From Apostichopus parvimensis (Eukaryota; Echinodermata; Holothuroidea; Aspidochirotida; Stichopodidae), in NCBI GenBank assembly GCA_000934455.1, contig KN882996.1:97679-153031 (forward strand): DNA of 55,353 nucleotides, in the 5' to 3' direction. The notes beneath the pieces were generated by a model. That model did not search any database, was not told the origin of the DNA, and saw nothing but the letters and a program-made list of their open reading frames with translations. A program made the translations under genes and the position numbers. Position 1 is the first letter of the stretch, and every line of letters begins with the position of its first letter. Of the stretch, positions 10,544-23,100 are shown in pieces.

Positions 10544-13500
10544 TCAGCATGGCAAAAAGGACTTTACTGTCATGCCTTCAACATGATCAGTATGAGCGGT
10601 TGTTCTACCAGCACCAACCACCTTCCTTACAAATGGATTGTTCTTTGAATGCCTGCTCGGCTGGTGCTTGTGCTGTACAAACGTTGGCTCCGTATGATTG
10701 TAGCGTTTTGTTAAGTTCACATTCAGCCGTTTACGAAGTTTCCTTAGTTTTGAATCTGGCACATTTTCATGACCAGAAATCTTCTTAGTAGTTTCGGAAT
10801 TTGATGTTACTTTTCGGTCACCAACTGAAACATCTAATTGGTCCTGCTGGTCTCGTACTGCTGCAGTTTGGTCATTTCTGCCTTCCTCCAATGCAGCTGC
10901 TGTTTTGAGACCAACAAAGCGTTCTGTTGTGTCATATCTATTATTCGTGTGCAATGTATTAGCTGCACTGACTCGCTTTCTACTTTCATCCAGCCTTGTA
11001 GACAACACGGCTAGTTTCTCTTGCATGGACGGAATGTCGGCATTGTTGAACCTTGACCTGGGTTGTAGCTGATCTCGAAAACTCTTCACTTCAACTGGAA
11101 GTTGTAAAATATCTCTATGCCTCTGTTGAACTGTAAAATGCAATGGTGGAGACTTTAGAACTGAATTTTTTTTACAAATATATGAATCAGATATTTATGT
11201 TTGCATGTAATTATGACACTATTATGATTTTTTTTATGAGCGCATACATAGACCTAACGTAACTTTATTGAGTTTTTTCATCACTTTTTTAAATGGCATA
11301 TACGACAGGCCGCTGGCGAATCTTTTTAACGGTGTAATGCAAATCCATGGTTGCCGCCATATTATGACAACAAGTTTATCTAAGTGAGTGTCGTTATATG
11401 ATCCACCACGAGCCTTTGACAACTGGGCAGTAGCGTCCAGTGGGAGCGGGCAGGGAATAAAATGTTCATAATAATTACATTCAAGCAAATCTTACGATTA
11501 TATTTTTCTTTGATGTTCACACCCTTCTTTCTGTAACCTCCTTGCACGCCGTATCTAAATCGGAAGATACGTTCATAGAGGTCGTGTCTAGCTGTGTAGT
11601 AGAGAAGTGTTTGTAGGAAATGCAAGCTGTTCTCCGCTAAGAATCTCTTCTGTTCCAAGAGAGAGATGAACTCCTTACCGCTCGAGATCCGGTCAAGAAG
11701 GTGAGTCGGGAAGATATGTTCTATAGGTATAACAAAAACGATAAACAATTAAGTTAGGCTATAGGCTAGGCCTACTTTTTATGTAAGGAATCATTCTTGG
11801 ACAATAATCAATTATATATAGCAACATGCAGTAACAGTTCCTAAAACACATGCACAATTATATACCATGATTCCATCAATACAAAATATGGTTGGTTGTA
11901 AATGATTCCTTTCAGTAACAGGTAGGCCTATAGTCTATAGCTTAACTAATTGTTGAAGGATCAGCACAAAATCTATCAATGTTACTGTGAATGGTGGAGT
12001 TATAACTCGCAGACACAAAAACGTATTTAAAACGTTATTAAAACGTTTCGTCTTTTGTTTTGATAACGTTATTTGTGGTGTAATAAATATGTCACGAAAA
12101 CGTTTTCAGGCTATTATTTCAAAACATTTTTTCGTTAAAACATTAATATAACATTAATATAACATAAAAATCTCATAAAAACGTTATGCCGACGTTTTTA
12201 TAACACCACATTTAACGTTATAAAAACATATTTTAGAGGCTCTTTTAAAAATGTCATGATAACGTTTTGTGCTTGCTGATGTTATAATATGCACCCTTGT
12301 ACAGTGCTGTTATCTGACACCGGAAATAAACACACATGAAACTACAGTAGTTGCATACTGGATACCATTTTGTCGTGTTGTTATTTATGTTCACTCATAA
12401 TTTACAAACTTCTGCCACTCCGAGAACAAAGTGACACTGGTTCGCTGAAACCGTATATCAATTACGACAGAAAAAGACCCTCGCAAGACTTTATTCTAGT
12501 ACGTACTGTTCTGCTTGGACATTCCATGTTTAAGTTTTGCACATTACCAAGTTTTTAAACAATATTTTAAACTTTCTTGTATCCCCCCCCCCCACCCTTT
12601 CCTGTGTTTGTGGGTCACCACAATGTCTAGCATTTTGTACCAACGAATGTTAAAAATAACTATCAGAACAAAGATTACAAACATAACTAATTAGATCTGG
12701 CTAGTCTGAAATTTCCATCGTCCAGACACTTGTCCAACAATAGACTCGGAATAACATATCTGGACAGCAGTTATAGCCTCTGAGGTAGACACCCTCGCCG
12801 CCAGGATTGAAACGTCAGGTCCGCTAACGTTTACATAGAATATGATTTACAACATGCACAGATCGAACAACATACTGCATGTAAGACAAAGTTAATAAAG
12901 CCATACATGTAGTAAACGTGAACAGTTTAGCCAGTCTAATATCAGTTTCAGTTTCAATCACATCCAACACACCACAATCGTAACTTAATTTATAAAGAAT
13001 GGACACATGTGCATAGCTCCCGACTCTTGAGAAGGCAAATGCTGGTCCATGCCACGAATTGCCATCCTGGGGAGGGGTATAGGCCTAAGGGGAGGGGGTG
13101 TCCTCCTCCCCTTTTGATTTTTTTTGGAATCCTGGTGATGCCTACATGTAAAATAGTGGCACTTAGAAAGGCTTTTGTCACCCAAACTTTTCTGAGAAAT
13201 ATGCATTTTATGCATTATGCTAAAGAAATGATGGTTGCTAAGTCAAAATTTGATGCAATTTTTTTTATGTATACTTGACAATTACAATGCGGGTTTTTCG
13301 GACGCTTGCGCGGGTCAGCGGGTTTGGGTGTTAGAATGCGGGTCCAACCCGCGAAATGCGGGTCAGTTGGGAGCTCTGCATGTGTATCATTATTTGATCA
13401 AAATGTGTGGCCTAACATTGCAATGCTCATCACGATAAATTTAAGAGCCCAGACAGAAAAACTGCATGGTGTAAAATATTTGCAACAGATATTTCAAAGA

Positions 13501-13812
13501 CAATTGAACAACTTCAGACAAACAATATTATTCTTGATACAAACCTTTCGCCAAGAATTTCATGTCATCAACATTCTCTTTAGTGAGGCTTTTGCTAATA
13601 TGAGCTACCAGTTTCCGATACGCGTGGGCCCTTCTAGTATGGTCATCATGACGTAACGTCTTGCTGTTAGCTGAATCTTGGGTATTCGTTTCCGTGACAA
13701 CAACACTTTTCCTTGAATCAGTATTGCGAATAAGTGGTGGTAAGAAATGGACGGTACGATTTGGCCGGTAGTACACGTACCTTCCCTGATGAAAAATTCT
13801 CAGCTGGGGCAT
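10544..13812 (-). CDS. Death effector domain (DED) protein, three exons
   Basis: Exons on the minus strand are 13812-13545, 11720-11496 and 11130-10544. Junction phases are all 1 with GT/AG sites, giving 359 residues. The ATG at 13812 directly follows an in-frame TAA. The DED spans about residues 65-135, across the first intron. Helix 1 is AYRKLVAHISKSL, helix 2 is VDDMKFLAKEHI, then LLEQKRFLAENSLHFLQTLL, and the family RxDL motif is visible as ARHDLYERI. The C-terminal half is polar and basic with a possible short coiled coil (MQEKLAVLSTRLDESRKRV) and several Lys/Arg clusters; I recognise no caspase or second DED. DED proteins act in apoptotic and inflammatory complexes (FADD, caspase-8) or, in DEDD, in the nucleus; the single DED with a basic tail is closest to the DEDD style. 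The last exon is partly duplicated downstream. Confidence 0.75.
11999..12289. mobile_element. AACGTT-rich MITE in intron 1 of the DED gene
   Basis: The roughly 290-bp element has imperfect terminal inverted repeats. The left end 'ttataactcgcagacacaaa' mirrors the right end 'gtgcttgctgatgttataa'. A second internal inverted pair lies at 12062-12103 against 12188-12226, around 'taacgtta...gtggtgt'. The interior is packed with AACGTT/AAACGTT words. It has no coding capacity. The superfamily is not identified. Confidence 0.65.
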
Positions 13813-14604
13813 TGTTTATTTCCTTGATTAGCGTCCAGAGTAAAGAAATATCGAACATATGGCATAGTCACATTATCATGCATGATTTAAGACCGTGGAG
13901 GTAATATCCGCCATGTTTGACACTAACATATTGCTAAATCATATAGGCATACTGCCGCTGACGGTAAACCCCGTCAGAGTTATATATGGCAGGCCTACTT
14001 TCCGTCACTGTGATTTATAGAGGCTTAATTGATGAGAAAGTTATTATTTCACCTCTGTTCAACTTATGGAGCCATAGCTAACTTCATCAGAAACTGCTTC
14101 CATATCGCTCTTTACAAGATGCGTTACACCGGTTCGGCTATAGCTGGTAAAACAATAGTTGCTGCACGCATAATTTGTTACCTCATATACTAGGTACACA
14201 TTCCATGATCAGTCGAGCATTGCAGCTCAACACAGTAGGAATATATAATATAACGAAATGAAGGGAGTAACAACACCCTCCCAATGCATATAACAGATTA
14301 AAAGAACATATAACGAGCAGACAGTCAGCTAGCCCACCCTATTGTCTCATGACCACTGCTGTGTTGAATGTATCGATAATTCGGGTCGGTTCCACTAATC
14401 GTGTGTGCATGTCAGATACTCCTTACAATGAGTGTAAACAAATGTGTACGTATGTATAGCCACAGTACTAGTTATATATTGATTACATTGTGTTCCAGGC
14501 TTCCTCGTGTAACGTAACGTTGCGGCTGAGGTCAAGAGGTCGGTATTACACCCACTGCTAGCCGCGTCTAGGCTAATCAATTCTAAGAAATTACAAGAGC
14601 CGGG

Positions 14605-14910
14605 TTAAAGGCACTGAAGACTCGCTCCAAACCGCGTGCGGTCATCTGAAAAAGTTAACTTTACGTTGCTTGCAAAACTGGACCTGAGATGTCCATCGCT
14701 ACATCGTTTATACACTGTGCTGTGGGTATATTGACCGCAGCTGTATGTACTGACTGTACACTAGTGTCTAATTACCGACGGTAGCAAGCTGTGTGTGTAT
14801 TTTCTGGGATCGATGGTGGTGTCTAACACTTCTGTTACACCTCATTCGAAACTAGGTCAGATTACCGGCATTAGACGTTTCTTTTTGCGCGAGTCTTCAC
14901 ACCCTTTATA
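14605..14910. mobile_element. MITE with TTAAAGG...GAAGACTCG terminal inverted repeats, copy 1
   Basis: The element starts 'ttaaaggcactgaagactcg' and ends 'gcgagtcttcacacccttta', giving inverted repeats of about 20 bp. A second copy lies at 47504-47866 with the same ends and a related interior. There is no ORF. The TTAA-like boundary suggests piggyBac or PIF/Harbinger mobilisation; this is inference. Confidence 0.75.
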
Positions 14911-15458
14911 ACGTGCTGTAAACTCGCTATGCGAGGGAACAAGACATTTGAAAATAGCTACAGCTTCCGTTATAGCTTTGCCCCTGGACTAATTCCTACG
15001 TACGTCGGGTCTGAGATACATTCCATAGAATTTTAGAGTTACATATATGTCGCAGCTTCTGTGACTTCACCCGACACCGGGCGTGTACTTCCAGCCAATA
15101 TAGCTATTACATTTATAATTAGGCTAAAACGCAAATTGTCACTTTTGTTGGCTTATATACTTTCTCAGTGAATTCACGTTTGTCAGTTACTGAACTAGAT
15201 CTCAACAAGGCAAGTCATTCGGTCTCGAGATCGCTCTACCCCGCCCAACCCTTTGGAAAATGATAAACGTATGCCCCTGCTGCCGCCGGGTATATTGCTT
15301 TGGTCTCATTTCAAGTAGACACAACTCCCACATGTTCTTGCGGTTTGGTTCAGCTGGTAACTGAGTCGTGCGGTTGTCAGTGGGGCCCACGTAAGCCCCA
15401 ATGCATTAGAAATAACTCGGGTCATAGTAAATCAACCCGTCATATATGATGGGCTAAT

Positions 15459-15488
15459 CAAAGTGTAAATGTATACATTTACACTTTG
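15459..15488. repeat. Perfect 30-bp palindrome
   Basis: The left arm 'caaagtgtaaatgta' is followed immediately by its exact reverse complement, with no spacer. It could form a cruciform or bind a dimeric factor. No role can be assigned from sequence. Confidence 0.9.
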
Positions 15489-15510
15489 TTTAGTTAATAT
15501 CCGGGCAGTT

Positions 15511-15956
15511 TTGCTAAGGCATGGCTTGTTGTTGCAACACAGGCTCGTTCACATGCAAGAGTTATAACGATGGCGACATGAAATGAATAAGCAAACATAA
15601 GTAAAAGTAACCACCATGGCCTTGAAGTTGAATTACGTGAGATATATAGGGGCTGATGATCTAAATGTAATGCTTTTCAATGCAAGCTTCCATTCCCAGC
15701 GTCTTATAGGAAGTATTGGCTGATCCCCTCAATTCTGCCTTTAAATTTAGCCTTTTCATTGCTGGATGTATATGTAATCGATTGAGTTTCCGTATTTTGT
15801 AGTTTAGTTATATTTCCAGAAGATATCAACATCTATAATTTTCTCCATCTCAATGTATGGCTATCGAGATATTTTGGGATGGGAATTTCCCGTAGAGTTG
15901 CTAAGGCATGGCTTGTTGTAGCAACACAGGCTCGTTCACATGCTAGAATAATAACG
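15511..15956. repeat. Direct repeat pair of about 58 bp
   Basis: 15511-15568 and 15898-15956 share 'gctaaggcatggcttgttg' followed by 'gcaacacaggctcgttcaca', with few differences. A short inverted partner ('gcgaacgagcctg') occurs near 16010. They are perhaps the ends of an unrecognised element. Confidence 0.7.
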
Positions 15957-17150
15957 CAAAGTCTACCCGTGGAACAAGACTGTATCGGAACCATTTGAAT
16001 TCATACGTTGCGAACGAGCCTGAAAGTGAAAATTCTTCTGCTGTTCGCTTTAGCTTACCTATGCAAACACACTACAACACATTATCTCGAGATTTAAACC
16101 TCATATTTTCTTACTAAATTACACAAGACGCACTGAGGTATTACTCTTTGTACTAACTATATTGCTTGTATATTATTGTGATAGAAAGAGTTCTTTTTCG
16201 AACCAATTCCGAAGAAGAGGAGTCGCCGAAATAACGTGCTTTCGATATAGCCTTATGCTAAATTAGTCTTACTTAGGCATGCTTTAGTGTAACGTTAGGC
16301 TAACATTACCAACTCAATGTGCTAACGCTGTGAGGCCTCCCGTAGGCAAGACCTATTTTAGGCTGTAGCTGTCTATGGTATTGGCTGTAGCGATGGTAGG
16401 CCTATAACCAATGTTAAGGCCTATCTTATACCCCAACATAAGATTTGCAGTTTGTTTAGCATAGTGCAGTTGATACAGCACAGTCGGTAGACTGTTGTGC
16501 AGTAGGCCTAGGTATTATATTATATAAAGGTGGCAGACGTGAAGCCTATTTTTTCCTTTACAGCTTTAGTTTAACACAGTAACAGGCTTAACGGTCTAGG
16601 CCTAGGTTAGTCTCACTTACATTAACTAGCATAGCTTTAGGCCAAAAAACGCCTGTATGCGTTACCTTATTATGTTTACTAGGCTAAATAAAAACACTCA
16701 TGCATAAACTGAAGGCTAAGCATAATCACCTACTATAGGCCTACAGTAGCATAAACGACCACAAGTAGCAGCCTTAGGAAACTTATAAGGTTTACCTCTG
16801 GCCTCTTAGCCGTCGCAATCGCAGGATTTGTAGGTTGTAGAAAAAAGTGTGAATAACAAGGCAAAGTCAACATATTCATTATAATACTTTTAATAGTCCT
16901 AATTGGTTGGACAATCATACTGTTGATTTTTATTATGAAAATCTTAAGGTTATACTGAGGTTGCACTTGGCTAATATTAATAAACACAAATTCAATGCAG
17001 TCATCCATACGGCCTAGGCCTATATATTATGCAAAATGTGTTAATAGGCCTAGTTCTCACCGAAGAAGAATTCACTGTCATATAGGGAATTGCATGTATC
17101 GAAATTGATGTTGATAATTGAATTTGCTCTCTTTTCCTTCAAAGAACAAA

Positions 17151-20100
17151 ATGCCATCAGCTGGTGCGGTCTCAGCGCCGTCTATTTTACCACTTCGGAT
17201 TCCTAGAGCTGGGACAACATCCAATCACATTGATACCAACACTTTGGTTGAGATCAAATCTGGTAATCTTCTAACTTGAATTAATATTTAATAAAGCATT
17301 AATGACATGAGACTCTAATTAAAAACATTGCACAAGTATGAAAGCATGATGTTTGCCACCAAATTAGTTTATAAGATATGTTGTAGTGCAGTTTGTATAG
17401 CATTCCATGTCACTACTTCTTTCATACTCGCAAAATGACCTTCAAGTAAACCTCTGAAGCTCATCAATAGAACTAGCTGGACTACTTAGTCTAATACAGA
17501 GACGACCATTATGTCAGTTCCTCAGGTGTAAAACAATACTCAATATTGGTAATTTGACAAATGGTGTTGAATGTCAACCAGCGGTTTCCCATTGTTGTTG
17601 TTGTTAAATGAAGCAAACAGAACATGTTGTGTTTGAGCTAAAAGAATTTCTAAAGAATAGATTAACATTGAAGCTGTGTTAATGCATTCCATAATAAAAA
17701 GACATAAGCCAATTGCCTATCCTGATGGCCTAAGCTTTTGTACAGAAGAGACAATAACATCATTATCATCTTAGGCTTAAAGTGGCTAATATATTGTAAA
17801 GCTGAGCATAGATCTTTAAGAAACAAACTAGCTCTTGAAACAATACTGGCACTCCATAGCCTTCTCTTTTGTCTTTGAATATGACATATCATCACTCAAA
17901 ATGTACCTATGGTCATCCTTGAAGCAGATCTAAGGGTTGAAACTCATAACCTTCATAGGTGCAAAGTGGTCTTGGTAGGTCTACAAAGTTCGCATTTGTC
18001 CTACGAACTGCTTAACCAATTAGTCCAGCTAGCCTTCAGTTTGGGATTAAGGTTGCAATTCAAAATTCAGAGTATACCACAGCCTATTTTGCCTGTACCA
18101 TTTAGCCACTTGGAACATAACATTGAAATGGAAATCAAGAGATAATTGGCAGGCCAATATTAAGTTAGCAAATTATCATCTGAAAACCAAAATGGACAGG
18201 TAGTAATGTATGTACAATTATATACGAGACAAGATGTCCTCGAGTTTTTTTTAATTTAACTTCAATTACTTGAATTTAGAAAGCTGTTTGTTCCAGATAT
18301 TCCAATATTCTTATTCGTAGTCCTATAGATGGGACAGATGGTTGTACTCAGAACATAAACTACATCATTCTTTATCTTTTTCCCAACAGAGACGCCAGGA
18401 GCTGTCATTTACTTCACATCAAATGGTCAGAAACCTGATCCATATGTCAGAAACAGCAAAACAACGATCAAGTATAAAGGACCTTTTTTACTTAATGATG
18501 GCAAGAGGGCTATTAAAGCTATGGCCATTTCAAGGTAGGAGAAATAATCTATTAAAAAATGTTAGTTGTTATTATAAACAAGCTTTCTGCTAACATGTTC
18601 TTGCTGCCTTTCTTGTGGCTGAAAGTTTTCTCCCAATACCAGTATGGTAATTTTAGGGTGACCCTCTAGTGACAAGCTGCGTGGTTATGTGTGTTTGCCA
18701 GTTTTCCTGTGTGGTTCACAGTGCCATCAGTTGTGTCTTCACCGGGGCTTCACTATACTAACACAACTGAGTATAAGAGAGAACACATACACGTGTGGTC
18801 TGCTTGGAGTTAACATGTGTACTGATTTATTATATGCCCAGTCAAAGTAACATAAAATCAATGGTGACGTGAACATATTATGCAAATTAGAACTATGTTC
18901 ATACACTACACCATCAACTTTCAGTTTAGATGAAGCGCATTGATATAGAAGTTTAGAGGTTCCATGTACATGCAAAAATCACACTTAAAGAAAGGCAATA
19001 CACAGCAATGAACATGAACTAAAATGAAGGTTGTTCTTTCTTCAAATGCTAGAAATCCTAAAAAAATAAATGAAATAGATATGTATGTTTTATAAAAAAA
19101 ATGACAGGTTATTAATTCACCCAAAACCATTAATCCTGAACATGTACAATAATTTATGTACACAAGATATATATGTTGAATCAGGTACTGGTATCTGTAC
19201 AGCAATAGTTGTGTGATTATGTTCAATATATACGACAGATGTTGAAAAAAATGAAAAATTCCTTTCATTATTAGCCCTTCATCTTTCAATTCCCTCTGTC
19301 CTTTGGGCATTCATACTATAGAGATGGACGCAGGGAGAGTATGGTTGTGAGTAAGACATTTCTGGTGGAGTGGGCTGCACCAGAGGCCTCAGATGACCGT
19401 GATGATGACGAACAAAGCTTCATTATGGAGGAGCGCCGGCCGAGAAGTTCACTTAGGGTGAGCATGTTTACATTTCTAAACCCCTACCTATACAATTACT
19501 TGCTTCTTGCAGTGCTTGTATCTCAGCTTGTAACCTCTGTGAGTAGCCTTTCAGATAGTAAAACCAGCACACACTCTGGTACAGATGCCATGAAGCATTT
19601 CTCTTCACCCATTTGCATTCAAGTTTAATACTTGGTTACCCTAACACCATCAGATGATCTTAAAGTTTCTGGTTGCCTTGATTGGCTCAAATTGATATTT
19701 AACTTCACATCATCCAAGATGCACTGTCAAATTACTCCAGTGTTCTAAAAATTATTAATTTAGTAGAGATTTATGCAACATTTGACCGCTTCAAAATTAT
19801 GTAGGTCTCTGACCTGCAATTTCACTTGGCATATATATTATCTGCAGGTAGGACCATGGATAGCGGAGATGCATTTGGATTTTGGTAATTTTTCATTCTT
19901 AGAGAAATAAAACTGACATTACATGATATATATATATTTTTTTTAAACTAATCTATAAATTTCTGTTTATTTCTGATACAGCGGTCCTTTGCTGATGTAG
20001 AGGATGTTGTCGATGCTACGAGATCATCGAATGCTTTAGCTTTGGCTAGCACTTATGTAAGACATACAATTCTTGACCAACAAACTGTGGAATTTTTGAA

Positions 20101-23100
20101 TGAGTTTAATTGCTCCCTATCAATTTGATTGGGCTGTGTATTGTTTTACAATTCTGTTGTGTCACAGAACTTGCATATACCCTTGTATGTCATTTATGCA
20201 GTTGTCCAGTTTGGCAGTTTCAAGAAACTTTTTTGCAAAAATAATTCAACTAGCCAGCATTCCACAGAACCTGTATATCATCTCTAGAGACTTCCTCCTT
20301 CATAACTTTCCCATTTCAATGATTTGTATAAATGATACGTGAAGTAATTATGCTATTTAACAGTCTGTGATATTACGGTAGTGTAGGTTCCCACACACAC
20401 ACGTTTGTGTACATACTGTACATCATGGTGCCTAGGATCATACAAGTAAAGGTCCTATCACTGAAAGTTTAGCCCTGTTATCAATTGACCTTTTGACCTG
20501 TGTTGTGCAATATACCTCCTCCATGGTGTATAGTCTCTGATTACCAAGCTCATTGTCAACTAACGGTTATAAATGTTAGCGCCTGACTTTTGTAAATATA
20601 TCATTTCATATCAGCCATCTTTGAGAAGCTCTGTTCCCTCGATGCCTTACTCAGCCTGGGGGTCCCAGCCTGTTAGGAGTATGCAGACATCTCCAGACTA
20701 TCTCTTTCAGTGAGTGACTCAATCCAATATAAATTGACTTAAATGTCCCTTTCAAGATCAGTATGATTGTAACACACATAATTATCCAAAAGGGTTTAAT
20801 AGGAAGCCTTGCAAACCTACAGTACAAGGTTCGTGGGATATTAAATGTCCCTTCCATTCACCATGCCAACAATGAAATGAAATGTAAAAGGAAAAAAATA
20901 GTTGCCAAAAAAAAATTAAAATATGAAAAGACCAAAGAGGTGATAAATCACCCCCCCCCCACTCCAATAAAAACAGCCAGCAAAATTGAGCAAAAGAGTT
21001 CTGATTTTTCTTTATTTGAAACTACCTTTATATATTCAGGATGTTCGGTTGATCGCAATACATACCCTGTACAGTATGACTACCTCAACATGTCTGCAGG
21101 AAATTCAGCAAGGTTTACCAATCCTAATATTTCCAAGTTTGATTAATCTATCTGCCAGCCGCTCTAAAGTACAATAATTGACAAGGCTGGGTTAATTATA
21201 TCAGTGTTATGAGATGTTATAAGAGTTTACGTCAAATTCTACTTATTCAAGTGGAAAACATGAGCTTGCAGGTGTTTGACCAACTATAATAGAAACTAAA
21301 CTTGTACAGTCCATCTAACAGGGATGATTCCTGAAGTTTTATAATTTCTTGTTTTACCCTGTCAGCTATCACATGCATGAGGGGAAGCCAGTGCCTCAAC
21401 AGCCACCAGTCCAGAGAGCCCCTGCACCGGTAACAGTCAATGTAAGCCTTGCATATACTTTGTGCATTTGTATATCTTTGGTTACAATTTGAAGCATGTG
21501 AAATATTAAACATTTTATAAGAAAATGCATCTGAAAAGGAGCTAATTGTGTTGTCATAGCGTGGACAAAGAATTCTATTGCAACTGCTTGATGGATTTTT
21601 GCTTCCTTCCTATATAAAATGTCTAATTTGCCATCAGGCCTGCACATTTCTTGTTTTGGTTTCATGCTTTCTGTATTTTTGTTCTGCTTGCAAGGCTATT
21701 GTTATATTTAGCTCTATTTTCGAGCCCTGTTCATACAACTTTCAAGCCTATATTGCATTGTGTTGTCTACAAGGCGATTGTGCTGTTGTTTCCTTTTCAA
21801 GCCTATCAATTCTGTGTTTTGCTTTTGTTTTCAAGCCCGTCGGCAATTACGGAGATCAGAACGGATGGGGGGCGGTACACGTGCCCTTACCGGCCTTTCT
21901 CAACCAGAACATCGGTACTCAAACAGTCGGTCTCTTCTACCCGACTCACGAGCAACTCACCCGTAAGGAGAAGGACGTGGAAGAAGTACGGATGCTTCGG
22001 GAATCCAGCACGTCCACCACACCAAAGCCCAAACTGACAGACACAAGTCCCGGGAAGGGTTATTGGAAACGACAGCTAGCTCACCTCTCTGCCCACTTGG
22101 AGGCTTTCACTCAGAAAGATTCAGAATTCAGGGCAGAGATCGGGGCTCCAAAAATGGGGAAGGTGAGAAGAATGATGGAAGTGGTAAAGCTAGAAAAGGG
22201 ACAGAATTTCATACTAGAAATAAGATCAGATAAACTAGAAATATAGGTCAGATGAAGTAGAAATATGGATCAGATGAAATAGAAATATATATCAGATTAA
22301 CTAGAAACATAGATCAGATAAACTAGAAATATAGATCANNNNNNNNNNNNNNNNNNNNNNNNNNNNNNNNNNNNNNNNNNNNNNNNNNCTATCACATGCA
22401 TGAGGGGAAGCCAGTGCCTCAACAGCCACCAGTCCAGAGAGCCCCTGCACCGGTAACAGTCAATGTAAGCCTTGCATATACTTAATGCATTTGAAGTATG
22501 TGTAATAACATATATAATAAAGTGCATCTAAGCCTTAAACAGGGGCTAAATGTGTGTCAAAGTGTGGACAAAGAATTCGATTGCAACTGCTGGGTGGATT
22601 TTTGCTTCCTTCCTATAAAAAATGTCTAATTTGCCATTAGGCCTGCACATTTCTTGTTTGGTTTCATGCTTTCTGTATTTTCATGGCATTGTTCTGCTTT
22701 CAAGGTTATTGTTATCATTAATGTAGCTCTATTTTCAAGCCCTGTTCATACAGTTTTCAAGCCTATATTACATTGTGTCATCTACAGGCGATTGTGCTGT
22801 TGTTTTCTTTTCAAGCCTATCAGTTCTGTTTTGCTTTTGTTTTCAAGCCCGTCGGGAATTACGGAGATCAGAACGGATGGGGGGCGGTACACGTGCCCTT
22901 ACCGGCCTTCCTCAACCAGAACATCGGAACTCAAACAGTCGGTCTCTTCTACCCGACTCACGAGCAACTCACCCGTAAGGAGAAGGACGTGGAAGAAGTA
23001 CGGATGCTTCGGGAGTCCAGCACGTCCACCACACCAAAGCCCAAACTGACAGACACAAGTCCCGGGAAGGGTTATTGGAAACGGCAGCTAGCTCACCTGT

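Larger units (their letters stand above)
13813..17150. other. Intergenic region between the divergent DED gene and the DZANK1-annexin gene
   Basis: This 3.3-kb region separates two divergently transcribed genes and must hold both promoters, though no core element is obvious. It contains a MITE (14605-14910), a perfect 30-bp palindrome (15459-15488), a direct repeat (15511-15568 and 15898-15956) and many 'aggcctag' words between 16270 and 17060. A possible splice acceptor (pyrimidines then AAAG at 17141-17144) sits six bases before the ATG at 17151, so a non-coding first exon probably lies here. Confidence 0.5.

Noticed and set aside
21600-21720. CxxC...CxxC pattern in an open frame, resembling a zinc ribbon of DZANK1
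   Set aside because: It lies in an intron, is mostly hydrophobic, has no splice support, and the frame is broken in the second copy at about 22610-22720.
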